Source: Thalassovita autumnalis (GTDB lineage Bacteria; Pseudomonadota; Alphaproteobacteria; Rhodobacterales; Rhodobacteraceae). Taken from it: a stretch of 64,000 nucleotides of DNA. Positions 9,378 through 18,495 of this stretch are shown here, piece by piece. The stretch is from positions 62,001 to 126,000 of the forward strand of contig NZ_CYSB01000038.1 of the NCBI RefSeq assembly GCF_001458255.1. The letters run 5' to 3'. The notes below the pieces were generated by a model, which saw only the letters and a list, made by a program, of their open reading frames with translations, was not told the origin of the DNA and searched no databases. Made by a program: the position numbers and the translations under genes. How positions within the stretch are numbered: the first letter of the stretch is position 1; every line of letters starts with the position of its first letter.

Positions 9378-9728
9378 ATGCTGAAACATCGCGGGTTTCC
9401 GGGCCGTATGCCCAGCACCGATTACCAATTCACCATCCGTCGTGCGAACCCCAAAGGGGCAACCGCATTGATTGCGCGCGAACGCTACCGTGACCGCCGC
9501 CCGCCAGACCGGCGTGCCGACACCGCCTTTATGAAGGCGCTGTGGGAGCATTTTGGCGATCAGCCGTTTGAACGCGGCAATCTGGATGCAGGCCGGTTGA
9601 GCTGGATGTTTGGCCGTGAGGTGCTTGCTGCCGAAGATCCCTTTGATCCCGAAAGCTATGAGGCGCTCCTTGTCATTGATGAGGCCAAAGCGCGCGCGGC
9701 TTTTCCTGAGGCTTTTGAGGAAGAGTAA
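9378..9728 (+). CDS. Conserved hypothetical protein
   Basis: A 116-residue soluble protein that I do not recognise. The N-terminal half is very basic (FTIRRANPKGATALIARERYRDRR), the C-terminal half acidic (FDPESYEALLVIDEAKARAAFPEAFEEE). Codon use looks like the neighbouring genes and GGGAG precedes ATG 9378, so it is probably real. It lies in the pccB-pccA interval on the same strand. The Arg-rich front could bind nucleic acid, but that is a guess. Confidence 0.68.
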   Translation: MLKHRGFPGRMPSTDYQFTIRRANPKGATALIARERYRDRRPPDRRADTAFMKALWEHFGDQPFERGNLDAGRLSWMFGREVLAAEDPFDPESYEALLVIDEAKARAAFPEAFEEE

Positions 9729-10104
9729 TCGGCATGAACTTGCGCAGCCCCCAGAGATTTGAGCAGGAAGCGGCCCAAAGCACCGCGGCAGGTGCCGCGC
9801 GCTTGGCTGACTGCGCGCTCTGGGGCAGCGTGATCTTCGTAGGCAGCGCCCCAAAGCCTGGGGGCGTCTCTACAGCTTGTGTCCCAAGCCATACCCCTTC
9901 CCTTTACGGACGGAGGCGCCACACCCCTGGCCCTTCGTCCATTTTTTCCGCCATCCCCCGCATTACGGCCCGCAGCCGCGCCTTTGTGGCCCCGCAGAAC
10001 CGGCAGAGCTTTGCCGATTTTGCCGCCCCCGCAGCGCGCCCCTTGGCAGCGGCAGCGGATGGCGATGTTCTCTCTTTCAGAGCAACAAGAAAGAGAGGCT
10101 ATTC
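9729..10104. other. 376-bp interval with no supported gene
   Basis: Open frames run through here on both strands but give Pro/Ser/Arg-rich translations without family character or ribosome binding sites. The only clear structure is the inverted repeat at 10070-10097 just before the next gene. The promoter of the lipoprotein gene at 10105 presumably lies here. Confidence 0.6.
10070..10097 (+). promoter_or_regulatory. Inverted repeat covering a ribosome binding site
   Basis: CTCTCTTTC (10070-10078) is the exact complement of GAAAGAGAG (10089-10097), with a 10-nt loop. The right arm contains the AGAGAGG ribosome binding site of the lipoprotein gene starting at 10105. Folding in the mRNA would hide it. 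Confidence 0.6.
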
Positions 10105-10323
10105 ATGCAGTACAGAACACCAGCCGCGAAAGTTTGGATCCTTGCCGTCCTCGGCGCCACTGCGCTCAGCGCCTGCGGTGACTCGGTCGCGGAACGGGCG
10201 CTTTACGGCGCCGGCGCGGGCGTGGCCACAGCGGCCGTCGTCGATGGCAACCTTGGCACCGGCGCAGTTGCCGGCGCTGCGGCCAACGTCGCTTACTGCG
10301 AACTTTACCCGTCACGCTGCTGA
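10105..10323 (+). CDS. Small lipoprotein with glycine-zipper-like segment (72 aa)
   Basis: A 72-residue protein. Residues 1-24 form a signal with lipobox LSAC (Cys24). The mature part has an alternating Gly/Ala stretch (YGAGAGVATAAVVDGNLGTGAVAGAAANVAY) like glycine-zipper outer-membrane lipoproteins, and ends CELYPSRC. AGAGAGG lies 6 nt before ATG 10105, inside a hairpin arm. A terminator at 10373 closes the unit before pccA. Function unknown; membrane association is inferred. Confidence 0.8.
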   Translation: MQYRTPAAKVWILAVLGATALSACGDSVAERALYGAGAGVATAAVVDGNLGTGAVAGAAANVAYCELYPSRC

Positions 10324-10372
10324 TGCGGCGCTGACATCCGTGCGGGCTGTGCCCGTGCGCCATCAAGAATTG

Positions 10373-10408
10373 AACCCCACCCCGGCCGCGCGCCGTGGTG
10401 GGGTTTTT
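10373..10408 (+). terminator. Terminator before pccA
   Basis: AACCCCACC (10373-10381) pairs with GGTGGGGTT (10397-10405), followed by T's. It separates the small lipoprotein gene from pccA, which then needs its own promoter in the 55 bp that follow, or readthrough. Confidence 0.85.
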
Positions 10409-10463
10409 GTTGCCATGTGTCCGGGCAGCCTCCGCCCGGATGCCAAATTGGAAGGGACGAGAA

Positions 10464-12512
10464 ATGTTCAATAAGATCCTGATCGCGAACCGGGGCGAGA
10501 TTGCCTGCCGCGTCATGAAAACTGCCCGCAAGATGGGTATCAAGACCGTTGCGATCTATTCGGATGCAGACAAACAGGCGCTGCATGTGAAAATGGCGGA
10601 TGAGGCGATCCACATCGGCCCGCCGCCTGCGAACCAGTCCTATATCGTCATCGACAAGGTGATGGATGCGATCCGCCAGTCGGGCGCCGAAGCGGTTCAC
10701 CCTGGCTATGGCTTCCTGTCGGAAAACGCCAAATTCGCTGAGGCGCTGGAGGCCGAAGGCGTTGCCTTTGTCGGCCCGCCCAAAGGCGCGATTGAGGCCA
10801 TGGGCGACAAGATCACCTCGAAGAAGATCGCTCAAGAGGCCGGCGTGTCCACCGTTCCGGGCTACATGGGCCTGATTGAGGATGCCGATGAGGCGGTGAA
10901 GATCTCCAACGAAATCGGCTATCCGGTGATGATTAAAGCCTCCGCCGGTGGTGGCGGTAAAGGCATGCGGATTGCCTGGAACGATGACGAGGCTCGCGAA
11001 GGGTTCCAGTCGTCCAAAAACGAAGCGGCGAACAGCTTTGGTGACGACCGGATCTTCATTGAGAAATTCGTCACCCAGCCGCGCCACATCGAAATTCAGG
11101 TGCTTTGCGATGCGCATGGCAACGGCATCTACCTGAACGAACGTGAATGCTCGATCCAGCGCCGGAACCAGAAGGTTGTGGAAGAGGCCCCGTCGCCGTT
11201 CCTGGACGAAGCCACCCGCAAGGCCATGGGCGAACAGTCCGTCGCGCTGGCCAAGGCCGTGGGCTATGCCTCTGCCGGTACCGTTGAATTCATCGTCGAT
11301 GGGGACAAGAACTTCTACTTCCTGGAAATGAACACCCGTCTGCAGGTGGAACACCCTGTGACCGAGCTGATCACCGGTGTCGATCTGGTCGAACAGATGA
11401 TCCGCGTCGCCAACGGTGAGCCGCTGAGCATCACGCAGGACGACGTACAGATCAACGGTTGGGCCATTGAGAACCGCGTTTACGCCGAAGATCCCTATCG
11501 TAACTTCCTGCCCTCCATCGGCCGTCTGACCCGCTATCGTCCGCCGGCAGAAATCGCTGCGGGTCCCATGCAGGACAATGGCAAATGGGCCGATGATGCC
11601 ACCGTTGGCGAAGGCTTTGCCGTGCGCAACGACACCGGCGTCTTTGAGGGTGGTGAGATCTCGATGTATTACGACCCGATGATCGCCAAGCTTTGCACCT
11701 GGGCGCCGACCCGTGGTGAGGCGATTGAGGCCATGCGCAACGCGCTGGACGGGTTTGAGTTGGAAGGCATCGGCCACAACCTGCCTTTCGTCAGCGCAGT
11801 GATGGATCATCCGAAATTCATCAGCGGTGACATGACCACCGCCTTCATCGCCGAAGAATACCCCGAAGGTTTCGAAGGGGTGGACCTGCCGGAAGAGGCG
11901 CTGAAACGCATCGCTGCCGCCTGTGCCGCCATGCATCGCGTCGCCGAAATCCGCCGCACCCGTGTTTCGGGCCGGATGGACAACCACGAACGCCGTGTTG
12001 GCACCGATTGGGTTGTGACCCTGCAAGGCGCTGAGTTCGGTGTTGAAATCGACGCTGACCACGAAGGTTCTACTGTGAAGTTCGCCGATGGCAGCAGCCT
12101 GCGCGTGGCCTCGGACTGGACACCGGGCGATCAACTGGCCGAACTGACCGTGGGCGGTGAAACCCTGGTCTTGAAGGTCGGCAAAATCTCGGGCGGCTTC
12201 CGCATCCGCAGCCGTGGCGCCGATCTGAAGGTCCATGTGCGCACCGCGCGTCAGGCCGAACTGGCCAAGCTGATGCCGGAAAAACTGCCGCCGGATACCT
12301 CGAAAATGCTGCTCTGCCCGATGCCGGGTCTGATCGTGAAGATCGACGTGGAAGTGGGCGACGAAGTGCAGGATGGTCAGGCGCTCTGCACCGTTGAGGC
12401 GATGAAGATGGAAAACATCCTGCGCGCCGAAAAGAAAGCCGTGGTCAAAAAGATCAACGCGGCCGCAGGCGACAGCCTGGCCGTGGATGATGTGATCATC
12501 GAGTTCGAATGA
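10464..12512 (+). CDS. pccA: Propionyl-CoA carboxylase, alpha (biotin carboxylase/BCCP) subunit
   Basis: ATP-dependent carboxylation of its own biotin and delivery of CO2 to PccB. The 682-residue protein has the biotin carboxylase domain first (MFNKILIANRGEIACRV; ATP-grasp loop KASAGGGGKGM; EMNTRLQVEHPVTE), then a linker domain, and a biotinyl domain at the C terminus with EAMKMEN, where Lys648 would carry biotin. Start ATG 10464 follows AAGGGACGAG; the frame is open further upstream but without matching residues. Together with pccB and mcm it forms the route from propionyl-CoA to succinyl-CoA, which also serves the ethylmalonyl-CoA pathway in this group. Confidence 0.96.
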   Translation: MFNKILIANRGEIACRVMKTARKMGIKTVAIYSDADKQALHVKMADEAIHIGPPPANQSYIVIDKVMDAIRQSGAEAVHPGYGFLSENAKFAEALEAEGVAFVGPPKGAIEAMGDKITSKKIAQEAGVSTVPGYMGLIEDADEAVKISNEIGYPVMIKASAGGGGKGMRIAWNDDEAREGFQSSKNEAANSFGDDRIFIEKFVTQPRHIEIQVLCDAHGNGIYLNERECSIQRRNQKVVEEAPSPFLDEATRKAMGEQSVALAKAVGYASAGTVEFIVDGDKNFYFLEMNTRLQVEHPVTELITGVDLVEQMIRVANGEPLSITQDDVQINGWAIENRVYAEDPYRNFLPSIGRLTRYRPPAEIAAGPMQDNGKWADDATVGEGFAVRNDTGVFEGGEISMYYDPMIAKLCTWAPTRGEAIEAMRNALDGFELEGIGHNLPFVSAVMDHPKFISGDMTTAFIAEEYPEGFEGVDLPEEALKRIAAACAAMHRVAEIRRTRVSGRMDNHERRVGTDWVVTLQGAEFGVEIDADHEGSTVKFADGSSLRVASDWTPGDQLAELTVGGETLVLKVGKISGGFRIRSRGADLKVHVRTARQAELAKLMPEKLPPDTSKMLLCPMPGLIVKIDVEVGDEVQDGQALCTVEAMKMENILRAEKKAVVKKINAAAGDSLAVDDVIIEFE

Positions 12513-12522
12513 TAAGATGTTG

Positions 12523-12561
12523 GGCAGGGTTACATACCCTGCCTGCGGTCTGCCCGCAGGC
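12523..12561. terminator. Two overlapping hairpins after pccA
   Basis: GGCAGGGT (12523-12530) pairs with ACCCTGCC (12536-12543), and GCCTGCGG (12541-12548) pairs with CCGCAGGC (12554-12561). There is no T-run. They lie between the ends of pccA and the convergent DUF4174 gene, so may serve both. Confidence 0.5.
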
Positions 12562-12587
12562 GGTGCCATCCCTTATTGGGGTGGCTC

Positions 12588-13088
12588 TCACTCCTTGCCC
12601 AGCTGTTCCCGGATTTCCTGCTGCCGTGTCGGCCATTTGTCGATGGAGCGGGTGATTTCGCGCACCGTCCAGGGGGCGGGTTTGCGCAGTTTGACTTCAC
12701 CGTCCTTGTCGATCAGCGCCAGCATGAAGCCGCGCGGGCGCAGCTTCTTGCGCAGGGCGGAACCGCTTTTGCGGTCGGTGTCGGTCATCACAACCACATC
12801 GCGCAGCAGCAGCTCTTCGATGTCGGATTCCAGAAACCGCATCTGTTCCACAAAACGCGGATCGGCGGCGGCGTCGGCAAAGACGACAATGGGCCGTTTG
12901 ACCCAGAGAAAGTCATCCAGCGTCACATCGGCGCTGTCCACGATGGGCAGGGCAGGGGCGGCAGCCGCTCCCGGTTCAGTTGCAGCTGCGGGCGCAGCTT
13001 CGGCCTCCGTGGCCTCTTGCGCCGCCAAAGAGGTGCCGCCCAGCATGGGCAGCGCCAAAAACGTAAGAATTCCAAACACTCGTCGCAT
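12588..13088 (-). CDS. Exported DUF4174 protein
   Basis: About 166 residues. A signal peptide ([23 protein letters not shown]) is followed by an Ala/Glu/Pro-rich linker and a thioredoxin-like DUF4174 domain ([22 protein letters not shown] onward, [21 protein letters not shown]). DUF4174 proteins are periplasmic, lack a redox CXXC and have no settled function. AGGAGG stands 10 nt before ATG 13088; a TTG at 13091 is 7 nt from it and could be the real start. It is transcribed against pccA and divergent from mcm, a break in an otherwise plus-strand locus. Confidence 0.85.
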   Translation of the reverse strand: MRRVFGILTFLALPMLGGTSLAAQEATEAEAAPAAATEPGAAAAPALPIVDSADVTLDDFLWVKRPIVVFADAAADPRFVEQMRFLESDIEELLLRDVVVMTDTDRKSGSALRKKLRPRGFMLALIDKDGEVKLRKPAPWTVREITRSIDKWPTRQQEIREQLGKE

Positions 13089-13244
13089 CAAAGCAAGGCC
13101 TCCTGTCGATCACGATATAGGCATCCTTGCCCCGATTGCGACCGTGAAATGCACAAATCTTGGTGTGTCGGCAGGGCCGCAGGCCATCCCACCCCATTCC
13201 CGGACAAAGGGCGCCCCTCCCGGCGCAAAGAAGAGGACCAAAGC

Positions 13245-15374
13245 ATGACCAACAGCAAAGACGATTGGCGCAAACTGGCCGAGAAAGAACTGCGCGGCCG
13301 CCCGCTGGATGATCTCAACTGGGACACGCTGGAAGGCATCAAGGTGCAGCCGCTCTACACGGCTGAGGACACCGAAGGCCTGCCGCATATGGGTGAGCTG
13401 CCGGGCTTTGGCCCCTTCACCCGTGGCGTGAAGGCCACGATGTATGCCGGCCGTCCCTGGACCATCCGCCAATATGCCGGTTTTTCCACCGCCGAAGAAT
13501 CCAACGCCTTTTACCGCAAGAACCTTGCGGCAGGTCAGCAGGGTGTTTCGGTCGCTTTCGATCTGGCCACCCACCGCGGCTATGACAGTGACCATGAACG
13601 GGTTGTTGGTGACGTCGGCAAGGCCGGTGTGGCGATTGACTCGGTTGAGGATATGAAAATCCTATTTGACGGCATTCCGCTGGATAAGGTTTCGGTCTCG
13701 ATGACCATGAACGGCGCGGTGATCCCGATCCTGGCAAGTTTCATCGTGGCCGGTGAAGAACAGGGCCATGACAAGAGCCTTCTGGCGGGCACCATTCAGA
13801 ACGACATTCTGAAAGAGTTCATGGTGCGCAACACCTATATCTACCCGCCTGAGCCGTCGATGCGGATCATCTCGGACATCATCGAGTACACCTCGAATGA
13901 GATGCCGAAGTTCAACTCGATCTCGATCTCCGGCTACCACATGCAGGAAGCGGGTGCGAACCTGGTACAGGAACTGGCCTACACGCTGGCCGATGGCCGT
14001 GAATATGTGCGCGCCGCGATCAACGCCGGCATGGACGTAGACAAATTCGCCGGCCGCCTGTCGTTCTTCTTTGCCATTGGCATGAACTTCTTCATGGAAG
14101 CCGCCAAACTGCGCGCGGCGCGGATGCTGTGGCACCGCATCATGACCGAATTTGGCGCCCAGTCCGAACGTTCCAAGATGTTGCGCACCCACTGCCAGAC
14201 CTCAGGCGTCAGCCTGCAGGAACAGGATCCTTATAACAACGTGATCCGTACTGCTTATGAGGCGATGTCAGCGGTTCTGGGCGGCACCCAGTCGCTGCAC
14301 ACCAACGCATTGGACGAAGCCATCGCCCTGCCGACCGAGTTCTCGGCGCGGATTGCCCGCAACACCCAGATCATCCTGCAGGAAGAAACCGGTGTGACCA
14401 ATGTGGTCGACCCGCTGGCAGGTTCTTACTACGTGGAAAGCCTGACCAATGAACTGGCCGAAAAGGCCTGGGCCTTGATCGAAGAGGTTGAGGAAATGGG
14501 GGGCATGACCAAGGCCGTGGCCTCAGGCATGCCGAAACTGCGGATTGAGGAATCGGCGGCGAAACGTCAGGCGATGATCGACCGCGGCGAAGAGGTCATT
14601 GTGGGCGTGAACAAATACCGCCTGTCCGAGGAAGACCCGATCGATATTCTGGATGTGGACAACGTCGCGGTGCGCGAAAGCCAGATTGCCCGTCTGAACC
14701 AGATCCGTGAGACCCGCGATGAGGCGGCGTGCAGCGCTGCGCTGGAGGCCTTGACCAAAGGCGCCTCCGAAGGGGGCAACCTGCTGGCGCTGTCCGTCGA
14801 AGCCGCCCGCGCCCGTGCAACAGTAGGGGAAATCAGCATGGCCATGGAAAAAGAATTCGGCCGTCACCGCGCCGAGGTCAAAACCCTCGCCGGGGTCTAC
14901 GGTGCCGCCTATGAAGGCGACGAAGGTTTTGCCGCCATTCAGAAATCCATCGAGGCCTTCGCCGAGGAAGAGGGCCGTCGCCCGCGTCTCTTGGTGGTCA
15001 AAATGGGTCAGGATGGCCACGACCGTGGCGCCAAGGTGATCGCCACTGCCTTTGCCGACATCGGCTTTGACGTGGACGTTGGCCCGCTGTTCCAGACCCC
15101 GGCTGAGGCCGCACAGGATGCGGTGGACAACGATGTGCATGTGGTTGGCATCTCGTCCCAGGCCGCCGGTCACAAGACGCTTGCCCCGCAGCTGATCGAG
15201 GCGCTGAAAGAAAAAGACGCCGAAGACATCATCGTGATCTGCGGCGGCGTGATCCCGCAGCAGGATTATGAGTTCCTGCAAAACGCTGGTGTGAAGGCGA
15301 TCTTCGGCCCCGGCACCAATATTCCTGAGGCGGCAGAGGACATCCTGAAGCTGATCCGCGAAGCCCGCGCCTGA
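13245..15374 (+). CDS. scpA: Methylmalonyl-CoA mutase, large subunit
   Basis: B12-dependent rearrangement of methylmalonyl-CoA to succinyl-CoA, the last step after propionyl-CoA carboxylase. The 709-residue protein has the TIM-barrel substrate domain ([38 protein letters not shown]) and a C-terminal cobalamin domain with DGHDRG at 590-595, where His592 would be the lower cobalt ligand. Single-chain homodimer type; no small-subunit gene is near. ATG 13245 is preceded by GAGG; the frame runs on upstream across the divergent DUF4174 gene and is not coding there. The epimerase and MeaB genes are not in this window. Also called mcmA/bhbA. Confidence 0.96.
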   Translation: MTNSKDDWRKLAEKELRGRPLDDLNWDTLEGIKVQPLYTAEDTEGLPHMGELPGFGPFTRGVKATMYAGRPWTIRQYAGFSTAEESNAFYRKNLAAGQQGVSVAFDLATHRGYDSDHERVVGDVGKAGVAIDSVEDMKILFDGIPLDKVSVSMTMNGAVIPILASFIVAGEEQGHDKSLLAGTIQNDILKEFMVRNTYIYPPEPSMRIISDIIEYTSNEMPKFNSISISGYHMQEAGANLVQELAYTLADGREYVRAAINAGMDVDKFAGRLSFFFAIGMNFFMEAAKLRAARMLWHRIMTEFGAQSERSKMLRTHCQTSGVSLQEQDPYNNVIRTAYEAMSAVLGGTQSLHTNALDEAIALPTEFSARIARNTQIILQEETGVTNVVDPLAGSYYVESLTNELAEKAWALIEEVEEMGGMTKAVASGMPKLRIEESAAKRQAMIDRGEEVIVGVNKYRLSEEDPIDILDVDNVAVRESQIARLNQIRETRDEAACSAALEALTKGASEGGNLLALSVEAARARATVGEISMAMEKEFGRHRAEVKTLAGVYGAAYEGDEGFAAIQKSIEAFAEEEGRRPRLLVVKMGQDGHDRGAKVIATAFADIGFDVDVGPLFQTPAEAAQDAVDNDVHVVGISSQAAGHKTLAPQLIEALKEKDAEDIIVICGGVIPQQDYEFLQNAGVKAIFGPGTNIPEAAEDILKLIREARA

Positions 15375-15516
15375 TGTGATCGCGTGCTGGGGGGCGGCAG
15401 GGCAGGGAGGGCGTTGCCCTCTTCGCCCCTCCTGCGGCGGGCCGCCTTCACCAAGAGTACTTGCGGTAAGATGAATGCGCAGGAAACGGATCGTGCGCTG
15501 AAAAGAACACTCTAAG

Positions 15517-15549
15517 ATCCCCGGCAGACCAGCTGTCGGGGATTTTTTT
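15517..15549 (+). terminator. Rho-independent terminator after methylmalonyl-CoA mutase
   Basis: ATCCCCG (15517-15523) pairs with CGGGGAT (15537-15543), then seven T's. It ends one base before the likely GTG start of the next gene. Confidence 0.88.
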
Positions 15550-15550
15550 C

Positions 15551-16492
15551 GTGAAGACCACCTCCCAACCCAACTCAATGATCGCGCAGAGCTTTCTGCT
15601 GCTGCTCTGCCTTGCTGCCGTTTGGGGCGGCTCCTTCCTGTTTGCCGAACTTGCTCTGCGCGAGGTACCCCCCCTGACCATCACCCTGCATCGGGTGGTC
15701 TGGGCGGTGCCTGCGCTGTTGCTGGCGCTGCGCTTGGGGGGGCTGGCGCTGCCCCGGTCTGCGCGGTTCTGGGGTGGCGCCTTGGGGATGGGGCTGTTGA
15801 ACAACGCGATCCCATTTTCGCTGATCTTCTGGGGGCAACAGCAGATTGAGGCCGGGCTGGCCTCAATCCTGAACGGCACCACAGCGATGTTCGGCGCAGT
15901 AGTGGCGGGGCTGTTGCTGCCGGATGAGCCGTTGACGCGAAACAAACTGACAGGCGCCGTGCTGGGCCTTTCGGGCGTGGCGGTCATCATGGGACCAGAG
16001 GCGCTGGGCGGTTTTGATCCGGCCAATCTGGCGCAGCTGGCGGTGCTTGGGGCGGCGCTATCTTATGCGCTGGCCAGTGTCTGGGGCAAACGCCTGCTGG
16101 GCGGCCATCCACCTTTGGTGAATGCCTCGGGCATGCTGATCGGCGCGGCTGTCTTGATGCTGCCCGTGGTGTTGCTGGTCGAAGGTCCACCCCGGTTTGA
16201 CCTCTCCGCGGGCACTTTTGGCGCGCTCGCCGGGCTGGCGCTCCTGTCGACGTCATTGGCCTATGGCCTTTACTTTGCGATCCTGCGCCGGGCTGGGGCG
16301 GCCAATCTGATGTTGGTCACCCTGTTGATCCCACCCTTTGCCATTGCGCTGGGCGCTCTGGTCCTGGGGGAACGGATCGGCGCGGCCGAGGGGGTAGGCT
16401 TTGCGGTGATCGCTCTGGGCTTTGTGGTGACAGACGGACGTCTATTGTCACGGTGTCGCCGCGTAAGCCAAACGCGCGGCGCAGGCTCGTAA
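15551..16492 (+). CDS. DMT-superfamily transporter (EamA)
   Basis: A 313-residue inner-membrane protein with ten hydrophobic helices in two EamA repeats (AAVWGGSFLFAELALREVPP opens repeat 1; second repeat from about residue 155). Such proteins export small metabolites; the substrate cannot be read. The start is uncertain: GTG 15551 directly follows the terminator T-run and its GGGGA would lie in the terminator's 3' arm; ATG 15578 has no ribosome binding site. A dispersed repeat sits just after the gene at 16506. Confidence 0.85.
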   Translation: MKTTSQPNSMIAQSFLLLLCLAAVWGGSFLFAELALREVPPLTITLHRVVWAVPALLLALRLGGLALPRSARFWGGALGMGLLNNAIPFSLIFWGQQQIEAGLASILNGTTAMFGAVVAGLLLPDEPLTRNKLTGAVLGLSGVAVIMGPEALGGFDPANLAQLAVLGAALSYALASVWGKRLLGGHPPLVNASGMLIGAAVLMLPVVLLVEGPPRFDLSAGTFGALAGLALLSTSLAYGLYFAILRRAGAANLMLVTLLIPPFAIALGALVLGERIGAAEGVGFAVIALGFVVTDGRLLSRCRRVSQTRGAGS

Positions 16493-16505
16493 CCTCAACA
16501 CCCCT

Positions 16506-16540
16506 TTTCAATGTTCCCCAAATACTCCCGCCGGAGGCGG
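16506..16540. repeat. Dispersed intergenic repeat, copy 1
   Basis: 16506-16527 is identical over 22 bp to 28697-28718. The shared core ends CCCCAAATACTC and is followed here by CCGCCGGAGGCGG, a small hairpin. Related copies lie at 41315 and 44965. It sits between convergent genes. Confidence 0.75.
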
Positions 16541-16554
16541 CGCAGCGGTGGTCA

Positions 16555-16584
16555 CAAAAAAGGCGCCCGAAACAGGGGCGCCTT
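16555..16584 (-). terminator. Terminator after nhaA
   Basis: Read on the minus strand: an 8-bp stem AGGCGCCC (16561-16568) with GGGCGCCT (16576-16583), followed by a run of T's (the A's at 16555-16561). Confidence 0.85.
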
Positions 16585-16609
16585 CTTGCAGTCTTTCAGT
16601 ATGAAGAAA

Positions 16610-17791
16610 TCAGGCCGCTTCGGTCTGCGGCTCTTCCTTCTCGCGTCCCGCCAACAGAAGCGCACCGGCGCCCAACAGGGCCGAGATGGCTGAACCGGAC
16701 AGCACGCCAAGGCGCACCTGGTTCATCATCGCCGCATCCGAGAAGCTGAGCGAGCCGATGAACAGCGACATGGTAAAGCCGATGCCCGCCAAACAGGCGA
16801 CGCCATAGATATGCATCCAGTTGGCGCCATGTGGCATGCGTGACATGCCGGATTTGACCATCACATAGGTGATGCCGAAGACACCCAGCTGCTTGCCCGC
16901 GATCAGACCCAGGGCGATGCCCAGCGGCAGCGGCGCAAGGAGATCGGCAAAGGTCATGCCCTGCAGCACCACACCGGCGTTTGCAAAGGCAAAGATCGGG
17001 ATGATCAGGTAGAGCACATAGGGCGTCAGGCCGTGTTCCAGCGAATGCAGCGGGCTCTTGCCCCATTTGTCGGTCAGCGGGATGCAGAAGGCGGTGACAA
17101 CACCGGCCAGCGTCGCATGGACACCCGATTTCAGCACGAAGAACCACATCACCACACCCAGCATCAGCGCCGGGGCCACGCGGTGCGCACCTTTCAGGTT
17201 CAGCCAGATCAGCCCGCCCAGCGGCAGCAGCGCCAGATAGAGGTAATCCACCTTCAGCTCCGCCGTGTAGAACAGCGCGATGATCACGATGGCGCCAAGG
17301 TCATCAAGGATGGCCAGCGTCAGCAGGAACACCTTCAGCGATGCGGGCGCGCGGGTCCCCATCAGAGCCAGGATCCCCAGCGCAAAGGCAATGTCGGTTG
17401 CGGCGGGAATGGCCCAGCCGGAAATCGAAGGCAGCCCCCAGTTGAAGAAGGCAAAGATCAGCGCCGGGACGATCATACCGCCCACAGCCGCCATGCCCGG
17501 CAGCACCACATCGGCGGGGTTCTTCAGTTTGCCTTCCATCATCTCACGCTTCAGCTCAAGACCGATGAGGAAGAAGAAGATCGCCATCAAACCGTCGTTG
17601 ATCCACAGGATCAGCGGTTTCTTCAGCCCTTCACCGTCCAGTGTGACCGCCAGATAGCTGCCCAGCACGCTTTCATAGGTTCCAGACAGGGCCGAGTTTG
17701 CGACGACCAGCGCGGCCACAGCGGATAGCATCAAGAGGATGCCACCAGAGGCCTCATGCCTGAAAAATTTGTCGATTGCGCGAAGCAGCAT
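16610..17791 (-). CDS. nhaA: Na+/H+ antiporter NhaA
   Basis: A 393-residue inner-membrane antiporter that extrudes Na+ for H+ and helps pH and salt balance, fitting a marine bacterium. Visible motifs are the N-terminal AIDKFFRHEASGGILLM, FFFLIGLELKREMMEG, the ATDIAFALGILALMG helix, and LDDLGAIVIIALFY, which holds the paired aspartates of the ion site. Length and order agree with the family. AGGA precedes ATG 17791, and a terminator follows at 16555. It is a single-gene unit. Confidence 0.95.
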   Translation of the reverse strand: MLLRAIDKFFRHEASGGILLMLSAVAALVVANSALSGTYESVLGSYLAVTLDGEGLKKPLILWINDGLMAIFFFLIGLELKREMMEGKLKNPADVVLPGMAAVGGMIVPALIFAFFNWGLPSISGWAIPAATDIAFALGILALMGTRAPASLKVFLLTLAILDDLGAIVIIALFYTAELKVDYLYLALLPLGGLIWLNLKGAHRVAPALMLGVVMWFFVLKSGVHATLAGVVTAFCIPLTDKWGKSPLHSLEHGLTPYVLYLIIPIFAFANAGVVLQGMTFADLLAPLPLGIALGLIAGKQLGVFGITYVMVKSGMSRMPHGANWMHIYGVACLAGIGFTMSLFIGSLSFSDAAMMNQVRLGVLSGSAISALLGAGALLLAGREKEEPQTEAA

Positions 17792-17883
17792 TGCGTTTCC
17801 TTTGCTCTGTATCCAAGTTTCCTGCCGAGATGGGTTGATTTTTGCTTAGTGCAATACCAACGACTGGGGAGAAAAACTGTTTA

Positions 17884-18495
17884 ATGCTGGTTCTAGACCA
17901 TATTGCCGTGGCGGCAAACACACTTGATGAGGGCCGCGCCTTTGTGGCGCAGCGTCTTGGGATTGAAATGGGGCCCGGCGGTCAACATGCGCGCTTTGGC
18001 ACCCATAACCTGCTGATCGGATTGGAAGACGGGCTATATATGGAAGTCATCGCAATTGACCCAGAGGCACCCCCACCCCCGGATGCCCGTTGGTTTGATC
18101 TGGATGGCTTTGCCGGTGCGCCTTGCCTGCACAATTGGATCTGCCGGTCTGAGGATATTGAGGCCGCGCTGGCACAGATGCCCGCAGGGGCCGGGCGGGT
18201 CGTGGATTTGGCACGGGGTGATCTGCGCTGGAAGATGGCGGTGCCGCAGGAGGGCAAGCTGCCCTATGATGAGATCTGTCCGGCGTTGATGCAGTGGCAG
18301 GGGGATCACCCGGCGGCCAAGCTGCCGCAAAGTGGCGCGCGCCTGAAACGGTTGGAGCTGACCCATCCAGACGCGGATACGCTGGCGGCGACATTGGCAC
18401 CGTTGCTGCAGGATCCGCGGATTGCCCTGCAAACCGGTGACGCCCCTTTGATGCGTGCTTGTTTTGAGGTTGAAGGGCAGGAGCGGTGGCTGTGA
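17884..18495 (+). CDS. VOC/glyoxalase-like protein
   Basis: A 203-residue soluble protein with the glyoxalase-type start MLVLDHIAVAANTLDEG and GPGGQHARFGTHNLLIGLEDGLYMEVIAIDP, as in the VOC superfamily (Glyoxalase_3-like branch). Metal-ligand candidates are His6 and the Glu in YMEVI. The reaction is unknown. GGGAG lies upstream of ATG 17884; a further in-frame ATG at 17842 has no site. The last four bases overlap the next gene's start (GTGA), so the two are translationally coupled. Confidence 0.82.
   Translation: MLVLDHIAVAANTLDEGRAFVAQRLGIEMGPGGQHARFGTHNLLIGLEDGLYMEVIAIDPEAPPPPDARWFDLDGFAGAPCLHNWICRSEDIEAALAQMPAGAGRVVDLARGDLRWKMAVPQEGKLPYDEICPALMQWQGDHPAAKLPQSGARLKRLELTHPDADTLAATLAPLLQDPRIALQTGDAPLMRACFEVEGQERWL

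Noticed and set aside
9734-10474. Plus-strand frame of 246 codons spanning the gap and the small lipoprotein gene
   Set aside because: Pro/Ser/Arg-rich translation; it overlaps the lipoprotein gene in another frame and crosses a terminator.
10305-12569. Long minus-strand open frame (754 codons) across pccA
   Set aside because: Shadow of pccA; no ribosome binding site and composition typical of antisense GC-rich frames.
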